Assembly: GCF_000143535.2 (NCBI RefSeq)
Contig: NC_037318.1
Location: 1,054,001 to 1,118,000, forward strand
Length of the DNA: 64,000 nucleotides
Reading direction: 5' to 3'
From: Botrytis cinerea B05.10
Taxonomy: Eukaryota > Ascomycota > Leotiomycetes > Helotiales > Sclerotiniaceae
Within the stretch, counting starts at the first letter, position 1, and each line of letters begins with the position of its first letter. Of this stretch, positions 1-11,010 are shown in pieces. Position numbers and translations under genes: made by a program. The notes beneath the pieces were generated by a model, which was given only the letters and a program-made list of their open reading frames with translations, ran no database searches and was not told the origin of the DNA.

Positions 1-561
1 CTGTGCTGATGGCTTACGTTCCTATGCTACACAAATTTGGAAACAAGCTTCTCGCGAATGCACACCTGTGTGGGGGTTAGTGAGACATCTGGAAATGAAG
101 ACAGCATTTGATCATCGTTCTTGGCATGGATTTAGAATTAAGACTATTCTGCGAAGGGGCATGATGAAGAATGAGTATTCCGCCGCGAATAACATTGACG
201 TTTTGCGTCTTCCAAAAAATTTATTGAAATTTCATTGTTATATCGTCAATTCGGAGTTTGGCAAGTTGTACATCAATTCTTTAGTTATCCGAATGTGACG
301 AGCATTTACCAGATCATCACAACCTCTAATGCTTGAATGCCTAAACGATGTTTGGGGATTTGAAGTCCCTTGATGTAGATTGGGTATAGAAAATGGCAAG
401 AATCTTCTTCCAGTGGCTTCCTGATACAAGAATATCAATCGCCTCGTCTCATTTAGTATCTTTCGTTCTCCCACTTTATTCTCCAGGTTTGATTTTCATT
501 TCCTTTAGACGATATGCTCCAGCGACCATATCAAGATTCAGCAACACATCAAATCTTCTCC
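1..561. other. Non-coding left edge
   Basis: No reading frame here looks like a protein. The sequence is AT-rich. Its right part probably includes the 3' untranslated region of the minus-strand gene that ends at 562. Confidence 0.4.
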
Positions 562-963
562 TTAACAGTCCTCTCCACCTCCTTCTCCGCCCCCCTCAAT
601 CTCGATAGTGCTTTCCATTGCCACTACAGCCAGCCCATGTACGCCTTCCTCGTTAATCCTCTTCTGTCGTTCCCAAACGTCTCTCATGGCCTGTACAAAA
701 GCGCAGCCCCAAAAGACTATTAAAGAAAACCAAAGTACCAAAGCACATAGAGATTCCATCCATTCCAGATATACAATCACAAAAACGACCCATGCCCACG
801 GGATGAAGGGTTGTATGATTTGGAAGAGCTTCTTGAGTGCGCTGGTGGGACGAGAGATGAATCGAATGTAGATAAAGCGAAAATGGTAGGAATAGCCGCA
901 ACCCCAGAAGACGAAAGGTGTGAGGATGGGTACTAAGATGGAAAGGATCAGACTGTTCGACAT
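562..963 (-). CDS. Small membrane protein, hypothetical (133 aa)
   Basis: A single-exon frame starts with ATG at 963. The predicted protein has three hydrophobic stretches, near residues 3-22, 48-66 and 70-92. The second and third are rich in Trp and Phe and look like membrane segments. The soluble tail is acidic and ends in a Gly/Glu-rich run before a terminal Cys. I do not recognise the family. The hydrophobic pattern and charged tail make it more convincing than the overlapping frames on the other strand, but a missed intron or a chance frame cannot be excluded. Confidence 0.5.
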   Translation of the reverse strand: MSNSLILSILVPILTPFVFWGCGYSYHFRFIYIRFISRPTSALKKLFQIIQPFIPWAWVVFVIVYLEWMESLCALVLWFSLIVFWGCAFVQAMRDVWERQKRINEEGVHGLAVVAMESTIEIEGGGEGGGEDC

Positions 964-1543
964 GGTGAGGACTTGACTGGTATTGCCAGTGACACAGATT
1001 TTATGCTGTTTCTGGTTGAGTGATCTAATTTGTACTTATTGCAGCGTTTTCGATAGTAAACTATATTTGTTCAGGAGAAGCAAAGATTCAGAGGGGATGG
1101 AAGCATATATTCCTCAGATTTGAAACCTCTTCAGGCATGTTGTGCTTTCCAGTTTCCACAAACAAAGGTTGACCAGGAAGTTTGTTTCGTGAGCTGTATA
1201 ATGGCAGAGTGCCACCAGACTATTCCTCATTTGTTTGCAGTTCTGTCCAACTTTCGGGATATCAACCATGGAAGGCCAAGCTTCTATCATCTAGCGATGA
1301 AAAACATAAATTACCTAAAGTACCAGGTGCGTCTGTTTCTTGTTTGCTGCTAAGATGTGACACTTACCCTCTTCACAAACTCTTTCGTCACTAAATCTCC
1401 TGAGCTAGAGGTTAATCTTTCGAGTCTAGCCAGCTCGTATAAGCTTCCTACAACTTGATATACCAAGCGTCCTTGACAATGTTGCGTGTGGCGTAGTGAA
1501 TCCGCTTCAAAAAGGGTACATTCGAGCATGACATCAATAAGCA

Positions 1544-1575
1544 CCCCCCCCCCCCCCCCCCCCCCTCTCTCTCTC
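1544..1575. repeat. C22 homopolymer followed by (TC)5
   Basis: Twenty-two consecutive C residues (1544-1565) run straight into five TC dinucleotides (1566-1575). Such a tract is prone to length error during replication and sequencing, so the exact length is uncertain. Confidence 0.9.
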
Positions 1576-1613
1576 GATTGTTACTATGAATAATAAGTCA
1601 GCTCCACATTGTT

Positions 1614-1687
1614 CTACTCATTAAAAAGCAGCGAGTAGGAAACTATATACCTACTCATTAAAAAGCAGCGAGTAGGAAACTATATAC
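1614..1687 (+). repeat. 37-bp perfect tandem duplication
   Basis: The 37-bp unit starting CTACTCATTAAAAAGCAGCG occurs at 1614-1650 and again without a gap at 1651-1687. Both copies are identical, so the duplication is recent or conserved. It lies in non-coding sequence 38 bp after the C-run. Confidence 0.9.
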
Positions 1688-4494
1688 CTACGTAGTTCAA
1701 AAAGATCGGAAAAGATATGATATAACAAAATCTACTAGTTGCGAACCTTCACATGTATTGGGATATCCATTACATGACCGCGTACCATTTTTCCTGCCCT
1801 TTACGCGGTGGTGTTGTGGCAACTGTATGGTAAGCTCTTGTTGGATCCTTGATAGTTAAGAGCGCGTTACTCATTGTTGAGATAGAAGATTATGAAATAA
1901 TATACATCTCATGTAACGTAGATGTCAAACGATAACTAAGAAACTCCTCGACATCATGATTGGGATTGAGGGATCGAATGCAAGCACCTCTGGATAACAT
2001 AACTGATTCGAACATAAGGGGATAATATTTGACTAGTATTATATGATTATTTATTTCGGAAACAATTTTCGAGGAAAAGGGAGGCTCTCCCTTTGGTACA
2101 CACCAAGCTGTCGTGCAACGGCTAAATGTCGGCCTGTCAACGATACGTGATATCAATAGCCCGAACCTCACCCAAAAAATTCTGCTTCGGTTCTCTCAGG
2201 CTCTAGTACACTTCACTTCACATAAAGCACAAGATTTAAAGCGATTATATTGAGGGGGTTCCACCATAGCTTCGGTGACAGAGAATGTTAGTAAATGGTA
2301 CATATGTATGATGTAAAGTATTCGGCCACTTCCTCCAGACACTTGAGTAAATGACTTCTTCGCTAATCCAAAATGTCTCTCGCATCTGAACACCTATACG
2401 CCCGTTGATCTGAGGTGGAACTAATCTTTGAGTAGAAGCTTCATAAATGAATGACCCAAATTTTCGGTGATGCGAGATGAGCGACTCTGTTCTCTTGACT
2501 GTTACTTCGCAGTTGATTGCAGCTCTTATCGAACAGACGTACTGCATGTATGTGGCCGAAACACGCGGAAAGAATACTGAAGCTATGGCCCAAAAGCTAC
2601 TTTGCAATGCATTATGTGAATTGATAAACAATATCTTGACCTGTCGATATTACGTCGATATTCCAAGCAGTGGCAAGTGTCTCGCTGGAGCTTGCCGGTA
2701 AATAGAAAAAAAGGGATCAATCTAGACTCTGTTCTGGGAGGCAAGGTTCTTCATCCCTTCCAACGAAGCCGAACTCCTACCACTTGGTACGGTAGTATTG
2801 ATGAAATGTATTGATGGATTGGGTATTCTCTCAGACCTCTCCAAACGATCTACTTCAACCTATTTCTTCAACTGGACCAAACATGGCCATATCTCTTTCC
2901 ACAAGGGGCTGTTGCTATTGTCACGGCACCAAGTACTCTACCACTCGGCCACGTAACCCCAAAATGGTATAAGTAGTTTGATCAATATCAAAACTACTAT
3001 GTACACTAGAGACTTGTATCAAAAAAATTTGTTTACCAAAGGATATTTCAGTTTCTTGAAAGTTTGAACCCGAGCAAGCGCCGGTGCCATATTATTTCAT
3101 GGAGAAGAGAATCGCACTGTAATGTCTCGGGTATTTAGAAAATGGTCATTAAGAACATCGATATTTGTAGATTGATTAAGGAAGCCTTAAAGCAGTATCT
3201 CATCTGCATCCAGAGAATTATCAGCAATTTGACCTCTAGCGAGGACCATATCACTCCAGTGTTGCAACTCAGTTCGATTTTATTCAACATGCCTCTTCCT
3301 CTTGGGAGGATAGCATGAGATGCAGAACCAAACATCTGAGGTTTGTCCTATACCGGCCAATTTCTACTCCTTTTAGACGCGCAAAAGCTAGTAGTGTGTT
3401 AGATAAACTGCAATATATAGCCCTAGTAAGATCGTTGTTCTTGTGTGAAAGTGGTTTAGCTGTCAGTTGGACTACTGCATCAATCGTATTCTTTCTTTTC
3501 ATAAGGGCTAGCGCTGTGTATACTGATCTTCTGGGTAACATCTAACAATAAGTCACCAAATTATCGCCCAATGACCAAGTGGCTCAACTCACAGTCTCTT
3601 AGAATAATGGATCTTTTTGTTTCCTATCTAGAAAGCGTGATAGTGTGGTACTGTGCGACACGAACTAATTTTTGTTTATTATCTAATGCGTGATATGATG
3701 CGCGATAGTCATTTTGTTGTCAAATAAGAAGAAGAGAGAGAAAACATGAGAGGAAGCTCCGTGCCCCGATTTCCTTGCGCGACGTAGTTGCGAGTAGTAA
3801 TTGTTTGAGCTGCGTCGATGATAGTCTTTGAGATACTTGGCTCTCGATATTCAATTGTTTGACGAAGCCAAAGTACAAGCAGTATATAATATGCCGCGTG
3901 TAAGCAAACGATCTGGCGGGTCAATGCTGGTCGATCTCTACATGCCCCGTTCTATTCACCATCCATTTCACGCGAAGAGAATGTATATGATCTGTTCAGA
4001 TGTCACTTTCTCAACCAATCGTGCCAACATGGTTGTGCACTTTGATGGCACAGTGGATAAAGCGTTATCTTGTTGACGGAAACTTGGAGCGGCTTTGTAT
4101 CGCACCTCAGGTTCTTGAAAGTCCTTCGGGATAATTCGTTATGTGTGGGGATCTTGGCTTTACAGTGGGTTTCGAGGCTTCTTTAAACATTCTACGTTGT
4201 AGATTTGACTTCTACCCGCTATCATGGCGGTATCTCAGTCCTTAGCTGCTAACCAGTGAGAACAGAATTTTTTGCACTTGTTTTCTCTTCTAGATTCTAA
4301 CTGATATGTGAATTGATTTTTTTGTGGGTTTCTTGGAATTACTCAATAGCAACCAACCATAACCAACAAAAAATAAAACTTCATTTTACGTACGAATGTA
4401 GTTCCGGTGGTTGCCTATCTATTTATTTCCTTCGCAAACTCTGCTGTTTGGAAAAGTTTGTATTTATTGAGCCAAGGCGCAGGTACGGAGAATG

Positions 4495-4522
4495 TATGGT
4501 TTGTCGCGTTCGTCAAACCATA
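4495..4522. repeat. 9-bp perfect inverted repeat (hairpin)
   Basis: TATGGTTTG at 4495-4503 is the exact reverse complement of CAAACCATA at 4514-4522, with a 10-nt spacer. It lies in non-coding sequence about 200 bp from the 3' end of the secreted-protein gene. No target-site duplication or transposase is nearby. Confidence 0.6.
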
Positions 4523-4718
4523 GCTACAGCGCAACAACAGTGTGACGACAAACAATAATTAGGTATATCTATTTTGACATTTTTATTCTTTTATCCAAAT
4601 TTACCAGTAATATACAATATATGAAATCAAAATGCGCACAAGTCACACCACCAGAAGGAAATCTTTACTAGCCAATTCAAGCCAACCCGAACTCTTCTCA
4701 ACTCTCGTATCTCGTGAT

Positions 4719-5417
4719 TCATCTCACCCGGGCAAGGCCCGACGGCATCGCCGATCCCGTCACATTTGACACCGCCTGGACCTGCGCTCCACTAACTCCT
4801 GCATTACAATTCATCATTCCACATTGCGCTTCTAAATTTGGAGGCGGGCTCTGTTGTACCTTACTCGCATTCGTGGCTGCAGCCCAGAGACTTCCAATGT
4901 TTGGGAGTACGGTGCAGCATCGATTGAAGTTTACAGCCATGGTTGCATCTTGTGTTGTCATAACTCCTGTTTGCACGTTTTGCAGATTGGAGACGATGGA
5001 GGGAAAATTGGCCATGAGGACTTTGGCGGATTTGATACCGTCTGGAGAGAGATTGGGTGTTTTCATCAAGGTGGCCAGTTGGACGGGCTCGTCTTTGGCA
5101 AAGGCGATGGCGCTCTTGAGTTTGGTGGAGTTGTTTGGGTCGTCGACTGCGAGTTGTTAGATTGCGTAACTAGACTTCTAAAGCGAGAAGGGGAGAGACA
5201 TACGATATTCATTGACAGTATTGACAGATGTAGCCCAGTTGTTAAGTGAGTTTTTTACATCAGTTGCGGTAGGCGGAGTTGCAGGTTTGAGAACCTTGGG
5301 CGTAGCAATTTTGACAGCTGCTGCTTGTGAAGCGGCCTTTCCTGCTGAAGTGGTTGTGGTGGTTGCTGCGAAAGAAGTGCTTGCAAAAAGCAAGACCATG
5401 AGAGTAAGTGGCTGCAT
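4719..5417 (-). CDS. Small secreted cysteine-containing protein (213 aa), hypothetical
   Basis: Two exons, 5417-5204 and 5146-4719, are joined by a 57-nt intron (5147-5203) with donor GTATGT and acceptor GCAG; the join keeps the frame. The N terminus is a clear signal peptide (hydrophobic LMVLLFASTSFA, likely cleavage near residue 18) followed by a Thr run. The mature protein is Ala/Asn/Val-rich and mostly predicted helical. It has a Cys-Cys pair and two further Cys (pattern CC..C...C) in the last third. Size and composition recall fungal HsbA-like or small secreted effector-type proteins, but I cannot assign a family with confidence. It probably acts outside the cell or at the wall. Confidence 0.75.
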
Positions 5418-7357
5418 CTTAGGGGATTCTAGGCCACGAAGTAATGAAGAGAGAAATTTATTAAGTATGTATCATGTGAAGTAGTATACAAGCCCGCAGC
5501 AACCAGGCTGAACAAACCGATTAAAATTATTAATTGAGGAATAAGAGAGATAGGAAAGGGGCCTTCTGCCAGAGAATATGGAAGCAAAATCGTGGCCAAA
5601 GCATGGTGGGTATTACTTTCATAAATCATATTGGTCTTTCTGCATGCGTCTAGTCCCATTTCGAAATAGAAAGCTTGAAATTGTGCAAAATGACGCCAAA
5701 ACCGATGCCAAGTTCATTACTGACCGATGGATCTTCAGAACTAACATCTGTACGACGAAGAACGTCGCACTGTATCAACAGTATGGTCGAGGTCGTTAAA
5801 AATTGGCTGTCGCCAAGAAATATCACGAGGACCATGCACGCGAAAAACTAGTTGATAGTTTCAGGGGAGTTGGGGAACCGTTTCGAAACGGCCACAAAGC
5901 GCAAAAGAGAGGGAAACCTTCTAGTTCATTGATTCGTTAACCTATGATAATAATTCATGAACTCGCCTGTCAATTCTGTCAAATCGGTTGGGATGTCCCT
6001 CCGCGCTTTTCAACCTCGGTATCGCATGAGCTGTGGAACAGCGCTTATTGTGAGACTACTAGTCTTTTTATATTCTTCGCATCGCATAGTGATATTGCCA
6101 TCCCATACTTCTCTTCTATTGGGGGTATTTTTGTCATGCTTAATACTAAGCATTAATACCTTGAGGGTCCAACCTAGCTTTTTATCACTAGTTGAGCGGG
6201 AACTAAAAGTTCCATTTGCTGATACATCAATACAGCAAGTACATTCTCTATAATGCTTGTATGTGTATTTCAAGGTTGATTTGGAAGTGATAATTTTCTC
6301 CAGATTTAAATATGTCCATGGTATGAAGAGAGGAGGTTATTATATCGACTGGAACGAGTAATTGTAAACAAACCAAAGAGAGAGAAGGAAAGAATGAAAA
6401 AAGAGAATGAACACTTCATTAAAACAAATTCTTCAATTCATAGGAGACTAGAGAAGAGAAGAAACAGGATGCCAATCCCTATGTAGATAGTAGGTTTTAA
6501 AAGAATAAGGGGAAGGAGGAGGAGGAGGGAAGGACACCGGAGATTTAAAATTTGACCCGATGATATAAAACCTTGACTTCAGAAATTCCTAATTTTCTCC
6601 ACAAATGAATCATGTATCTAGTTCGTTTCTCTTCCTGTCAAGGAAGATGAGGATAAACAGGTCATGTTTCGAAAGTAGCAAGAGGGTAGAGTTTTTCGAT
6701 CTATACAAAAGGAAAGAGGAACCGATATTAAAATAGATTGTCGGCACGACTTGATAAATTCTAAATCGATTAAAAGATGATGCAGGAAGCTGGAAGTAGA
6801 ACGTAAATGAGATAATGAGAAACCAGATTTCACATAATAACATCGGATTGACTACAAATTGCATGGTCGATTCTTCTGTCCCTAAATGGAGGAAGTATTT
6901 AATAGGTTGTATTCTGAGCCAGGAGCGAGAGAAGAAGCATTCGAGTAGATATGATCGATTATCTACATTCTCCTTGAGCCTAGGATAGGAATAGAAGTGA
7001 ATTTTGGACACAATGCCTGAATCCGTTGTTTTATACTGAATTTTCTGGTTTTCATTGTTGTGCTTGTGACTTAATACATCTAAGGTACCATCATGGAAAG
7101 AACACTTGTTCAAGCAGTACCGTCGATAAAAGTTATACACAATTCATCGTCGAAAAAGACAGTAACATAAAGTCATAATCTAGTTTATTGCTACAAAATT
7201 ACGCGTAACAAAGCATTTACCTTCCCAGCCACATATTATACAATGACCGTGACGCCCTATCATGCAATTCGTGAATATGATATGCACGCCGCCGATGCAA
7301 AGCCCCAAATGCGAGCCATATGTACCTCTAACTGTACTGAAATATATGCTCTTGTAT
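5418..7357. other. Intergenic stretch, about 1.9 kb
   Basis: AT-rich. A 176-codon frame on the minus strand (6610-7140) is open but has the Phe/Ile/Tyr/Ser bias expected of AT-rich non-coding DNA, and no family resemblance was seen. The right end should contain the 3' untranslated region of the AAA ATPase gene. Confidence 0.4.
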
Positions 7358-10357
7358 CTACGCCGCCACTGGTGATTTCCTGACTCTCCCTGCTTCGGAA
7401 TCCTTTTCGGGAACTGACGTACCACCGAAGCCCAATCCAGCGCTCTTCTTCCTTCTTCCCTTCCTATCGCCGTATTTCTCGTCAAATTTGCGGATTGCAG
7501 AGAGCGTGCTCATATCCTCGCTGATACTTGCGCTAATCTCCTCCATTGCCTTGTCGAAATGTTGCTTGGTGAGGATACGTTTCTCGGGGTATGTGTAAGG
7601 GGTGTCGCCTTCATGCTTAGTGGCAAGTTCATTTTCTTCCCTGATACATGCCAATGCAGCTGCGACCGAAAGGTTCTTTAAATCCGATCCAGAGTAAAAG
7701 GGTGTATTTTTCGCAAGTTCGGCGAGAGAGACTGACGGGTCGATGACCTCATCTTTGAGGTGGATCTTGAGAATAGACTCGCGATCCTTTTCAACAGGCA
7801 GGTCGACCAGAAGTCTTCGAGGCAGTCTGCGCAGTACAGCTTCATCGAGGTCGAATGGTCGATTGGTAGCGACCATGATGAAGGCAGATAAGTCGTTCAT
7901 GCCATCCCATTCTCGTAGAAATTGGTTAATCATCTCTCTATGGGCAGTTGAGCGTTTAGTGTCACCGCGGGCAGCAAATATAGCATCTGCCTCATCGATA
8001 AACACAACACAGGGTGAAAGTTTCTTGGCTAGTGAAAAGATCGCTCGGACATTCTTTTCGCCTTCACCAACATACATGTCGTTCACTTCAGCACCACTGA
8101 TTTCAAGAACTGTTGCACCACTCTCTTTCGCTACTGCTTTGGCCAATAAGGTCTTACCGGTTCCAGGAGGTCCATACAAGAGCAAACCAGGCATTTTATC
8201 AGTAGCAAGAACACCATAAGTAAAAGCCTCTGGACGTATCAATGACAAACTGGTCAATGTTTTTAGTGCCTCTACAGTCTCCTTTGGAGCGTGAACATCT
8301 TCGAACTTGGTATGAATATCCGATGGTATGACGACACCCCCGAGCAGCTTTTTCTCGTGAGGAGTGCACGTTTTTCGAATTTGCTTGAGTTTTTCTTTGA
8401 TATCTGTCTTTTTCGGTGAAGCGTTGATCTCATCAAGCATCTTGTTCACATCATTATCTTCCTCTTTCAACTCTGCCGCGCCCCAAGAAAACTTGGCATT
8501 GTCACTTTCGGAGAGCAGCTGTTGAGCTTTCCAGAATGTTGGCCCATCTATAATCTCTGGGTTGCTTTCTAATCCTAGAATAGTCGTTGCAAGCCTTTGT
8601 ACGCGAGCGTAATGCCAAACTGCATCGTCTAAACCAGCAGATACCACCCAAGCGACGTCGAGATCTTTTTCTATATCTACAGTTACTGGCGTATCCCCCG
8701 AGAGTTTTGTAATCATATCCTCAACATGCCGTATGTTCAAATTTCGGATGCGTAACTTGTCGTCCGATTCGAACACTGTATCTTGTTCCGATCTTCGGTC
8801 TGGTGGGACAAATATAGTTCTTTTCTCACCCTCAACTATGTCTGATTGAAGATGTTGAATACCTGCTGATGAGAGCTCGGATTCTCCTTGTTCCAGGGAA
8901 CTTGTTCCAACCATAATTATATTTCGTCCAGACTGCCAGCGTTTGGTGACTACCGTCCGCAATTTATCAATAATATTGTAGCCATCGTATGTTCTAGTTA
9001 AATCCTTGTAATCACGAACTTGTATGATGAGATCTTTGGTATTAGTTGCATCCGCACCTGAAGACTCTGATGCACGTTTTGAATCGGCGCCAGCAACTAA
9101 TGACTCAAGTAAAGCCGTAGTCTTCAGATCGTTCCACTGTTCAGCGTTAGATTTCACGTTACCAAAGGACGAATTGGCATTGCTGGAAGCCGAAAAGTTC
9201 GGGTCGGCGAAAGTAGCAAATGGCATCACAACATCTGAGGAGCGCCTGTTATTCTCCGCTGCCGGGGTAAGGGCCCCCTTTAACCGGCTAAAAATTGCCG
9301 AGAGCTTTTTCTGTGCCTCGGAAGAATTCGACGCGGTGAAAGCAATTGCGGGACCAGCTTTTTTACTCATGCCCGCCAATTCTTCCTCCTCAACCCCCTC
9401 AATGTCTTCAGGAACCGTGCTTGAATCTTTCTCATAATCCTCCAGCCTGCCCGCCATTCTAGAAGTTTCGTAACCCAAAAGAGATGCTTTCGACCCCGTC
9501 CAGGCTAGGTTCTCATCGATGTATGGCCCTAGAATTTGGGCTATATCGACTGGATCCAAACGTATAAGATCAGCTCCTAGTTTAGTCGAAATGGTCTCCA
9601 CGACAGAGTCTAGATATAACGTTCCTCCGTCTTTAGGGCATTGCAAATGGAGAATTGGTCTCATGATATTTTTACCATCTAACACAGCCTGTGAAGGGCG
9701 CAACTTCAGTCCGGCTCTGATGGATGCCAATATTTCTTTGTAAACATCAACATGCATGCTGTACCTTGCTTTCTCGGTGGGAGGGAGGTCGCATTCAACG
9801 ATAGATTTAATTGCATGACTCATCTTCTCTGTCGCTTCGGGGCCTAGCGAACTTTCAACAAATTCTGGGACGTTGCCGCCATAGTAAACTGCGAGTGAGC
9901 CTATCTGCGGTAGTTCCTCGACCAGTTTGACATTATTCCAAAACCAATCCGGCAGTATTATCGGTGGCAGACCTTCCGGTTGTTTTTGTCGATTTGCTCT
10001 TAAGGTTCTCCCCGACAGTCTTCCCCGAGACCTTTGCTCGGGGTCTGCATTTTCGACTGGCTGTATAGAATCTTCTGCCACTTGATTCTCTAACTCTGCT
10101 TCCACGGGAATTTGAGGAACATCCGCTGAGGTTCCCTGTTCTCCATCTTCAGGTATCCGTGGAATATCCTCTATGCCTGCTCTTGCCTCTTTATCGTTTT
10201 CCGGAGTTGCTGGGTCATCAGGTGTACTGTAGGAAATTGCTGAACGATGGAAGGTGCGCCGAGGAGGGGGATACCTGCAGCCTGCGATGATTCGGCATGT
10301 CTGTCGCGAGAGAGGGTTTCTATGCGTGCGAAGAGCTCGCAATGCTACGGCGTGCAT
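7358..10357 (-). CDS. Mitochondrial-type AAA ATPase (999 aa)
   Basis: One uninterrupted exon. The first 45 residues are rich in Arg, Ser and Thr with almost no acids, typical of a mitochondrial targeting sequence. A long variable region follows. A single C-terminal AAA domain has Walker A GPPGTGKT (about residues 729-736), Walker B VVFIDEADAIF (about 780), the sensor segment MVATNRPFDLD and an arginine-finger region LRRLPRRLL. This places it in the meiotic/Msp1-like AAA group, enzymes that unfold or extract proteins. A C-terminal helical lid and a basic Lys/Arg tail follow. The substrate cannot be told from the sequence. Msp1 itself is much shorter and starts with a membrane anchor, so this is a different, larger fungal relative. 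Confidence 0.88.
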   Translation of the reverse strand: MHAVALRALRTHRNPLSRQTCRIIAGCRYPPPRRTFHRSAISYSTPDDPATPENDKEARAGIEDIPRIPEDGEQGTSADVPQIPVEAELENQVAEDSIQPVENADPEQRSRGRLSGRTLRANRQKQPEGLPPIILPDWFWNNVKLVEELPQIGSLAVYYGGNVPEFVESSLGPEATEKMSHAIKSIVECDLPPTEKARYSMHVDVYKEILASIRAGLKLRPSQAVLDGKNIMRPILHLQCPKDGGTLYLDSVVETISTKLGADLIRLDPVDIAQILGPYIDENLAWTGSKASLLGYETSRMAGRLEDYEKDSSTVPEDIEGVEEEELAGMSKKAGPAIAFTASNSSEAQKKLSAIFSRLKGALTPAAENNRRSSDVVMPFATFADPNFSASSNANSSFGNVKSNAEQWNDLKTTALLESLVAGADSKRASESSGADATNTKDLIIQVRDYKDLTRTYDGYNIIDKLRTVVTKRWQSGRNIIMVGTSSLEQGESELSSAGIQHLQSDIVEGEKRTIFVPPDRRSEQDTVFESDDKLRIRNLNIRHVEDMITKLSGDTPVTVDIEKDLDVAWVVSAGLDDAVWHYARVQRLATTILGLESNPEIIDGPTFWKAQQLLSESDNAKFSWGAAELKEEDNDVNKMLDEINASPKKTDIKEKLKQIRKTCTPHEKKLLGGVVIPSDIHTKFEDVHAPKETVEALKTLTSLSLIRPEAFTYGVLATDKMPGLLLYGPPGTGKTLLAKAVAKESGATVLEISGAEVNDMYVGEGEKNVRAIFSLAKKLSPCVVFIDEADAIFAARGDTKRSTAHREMINQFLREWDGMNDLSAFIMVATNRPFDLDEAVLRRLPRRLLVDLPVEKDRESILKIHLKDEVIDPSVSLAELAKNTPFYSGSDLKNLSVAAALACIREENELATKHEGDTPYTYPEKRILTKQHFDKAMEEISASISEDMSTLSAIRKFDEKYGDRKGRRKKSAGLGFGGTSVPEKDSEAGRVRKSPVAA

Positions 10358-11010
10358 CCGGTATATTTTCGTGCTCTTTATCGAGCGAATATTTCGAGGG
10401 GGAAAGTTGGAAATCAGACGTAGAGGCGTTTGAAATATTTCTTTGAAGCTCCTCGAATTTGATGATAGGTAATCTTTCCTGTTCAGGCATCTACGTTGGT
10501 AAATTCAGGCATCAATAGTTGCTCACGCTGCGACAACATCCAATTCAAACAACCCATTGCAGAGAACCAAGGGACTATGATTACTACTAAAAAAGGTTTA
10601 CAAATAACCAATGCCTAGAGTACCTTACTGCATTGAGATTGATGATACTGGTATAAATATCTGATATCTGACATATCCACGCATCAACAATATCTCAGCA
10701 TCCATTCAATCAATACAACTTCAAACATCACATCTACGGCAACATGCTGGTAGTTTTACACGACTCCAAACACCAAACACGTTGTTACATTTCATGAGTT
10801 CATTGGCTCATTGATTGATTTTTGGTCTATTGGCCTTTATTGTTAGTTGATTCTGATACGATGTGAACCAGTCGAAAGGCTGTTGGACCAGACAAACCAT
10901 TAGCATCGACTAACGCGCCTCAGAAAATCCTCAATTTCAGCAACATAACTCTATCCGCTTTAGCCTCATAAGACTCTTTCTCTTGTTTCGTTTCATTCAG
11001 CAACTCATCC
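10358..11010. other. Intergenic, promoter side of the AAA ATPase gene
   Basis: The stretch separates two minus-strand genes. It should hold the AAA ATPase promoter and the 3' untranslated region of the HET gene. A 17-codon open frame starts at the ATG near 10744 on the plus strand, preceded by CA-rich leader-like sequence; it is too short to call. Confidence 0.4.

Larger units (their letters stand above)
964..4718. other. Gene-poor AT-rich stretch with possible decayed coding sequence
   Basis: No intact gene could be supported over about 3.7 kb. It contains a C22(TC)5 tract, a 37-bp tandem duplication and a small perfect hairpin, each listed separately. On the plus strand, 2477-2701 and a second open stretch at about 2727-2961 have protein-like composition, but no splice model joins them, so they may be remains of a gene. 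An A-box-like tRNA fragment lies near 2926-2962. Confidence 0.4.

Noticed and set aside
2926..2962. Minus-strand A-box-like TGGCCGAGTGG, as in a tRNA-Leu/Ser 5' half
   Set aside because: No matching acceptor 3' strand, T arm or B box follows, so it is at most a tRNA relic or chance match.
6610..7140. 176-codon minus-strand frame
   Set aside because: Composition matches AT-rich non-coding DNA, no motif, and no splice or homology support.
7743..8219. 158-codon plus-strand frame inside the AAA ATPase gene
   Set aside because: Antisense shadow of the conserved ATPase domain.
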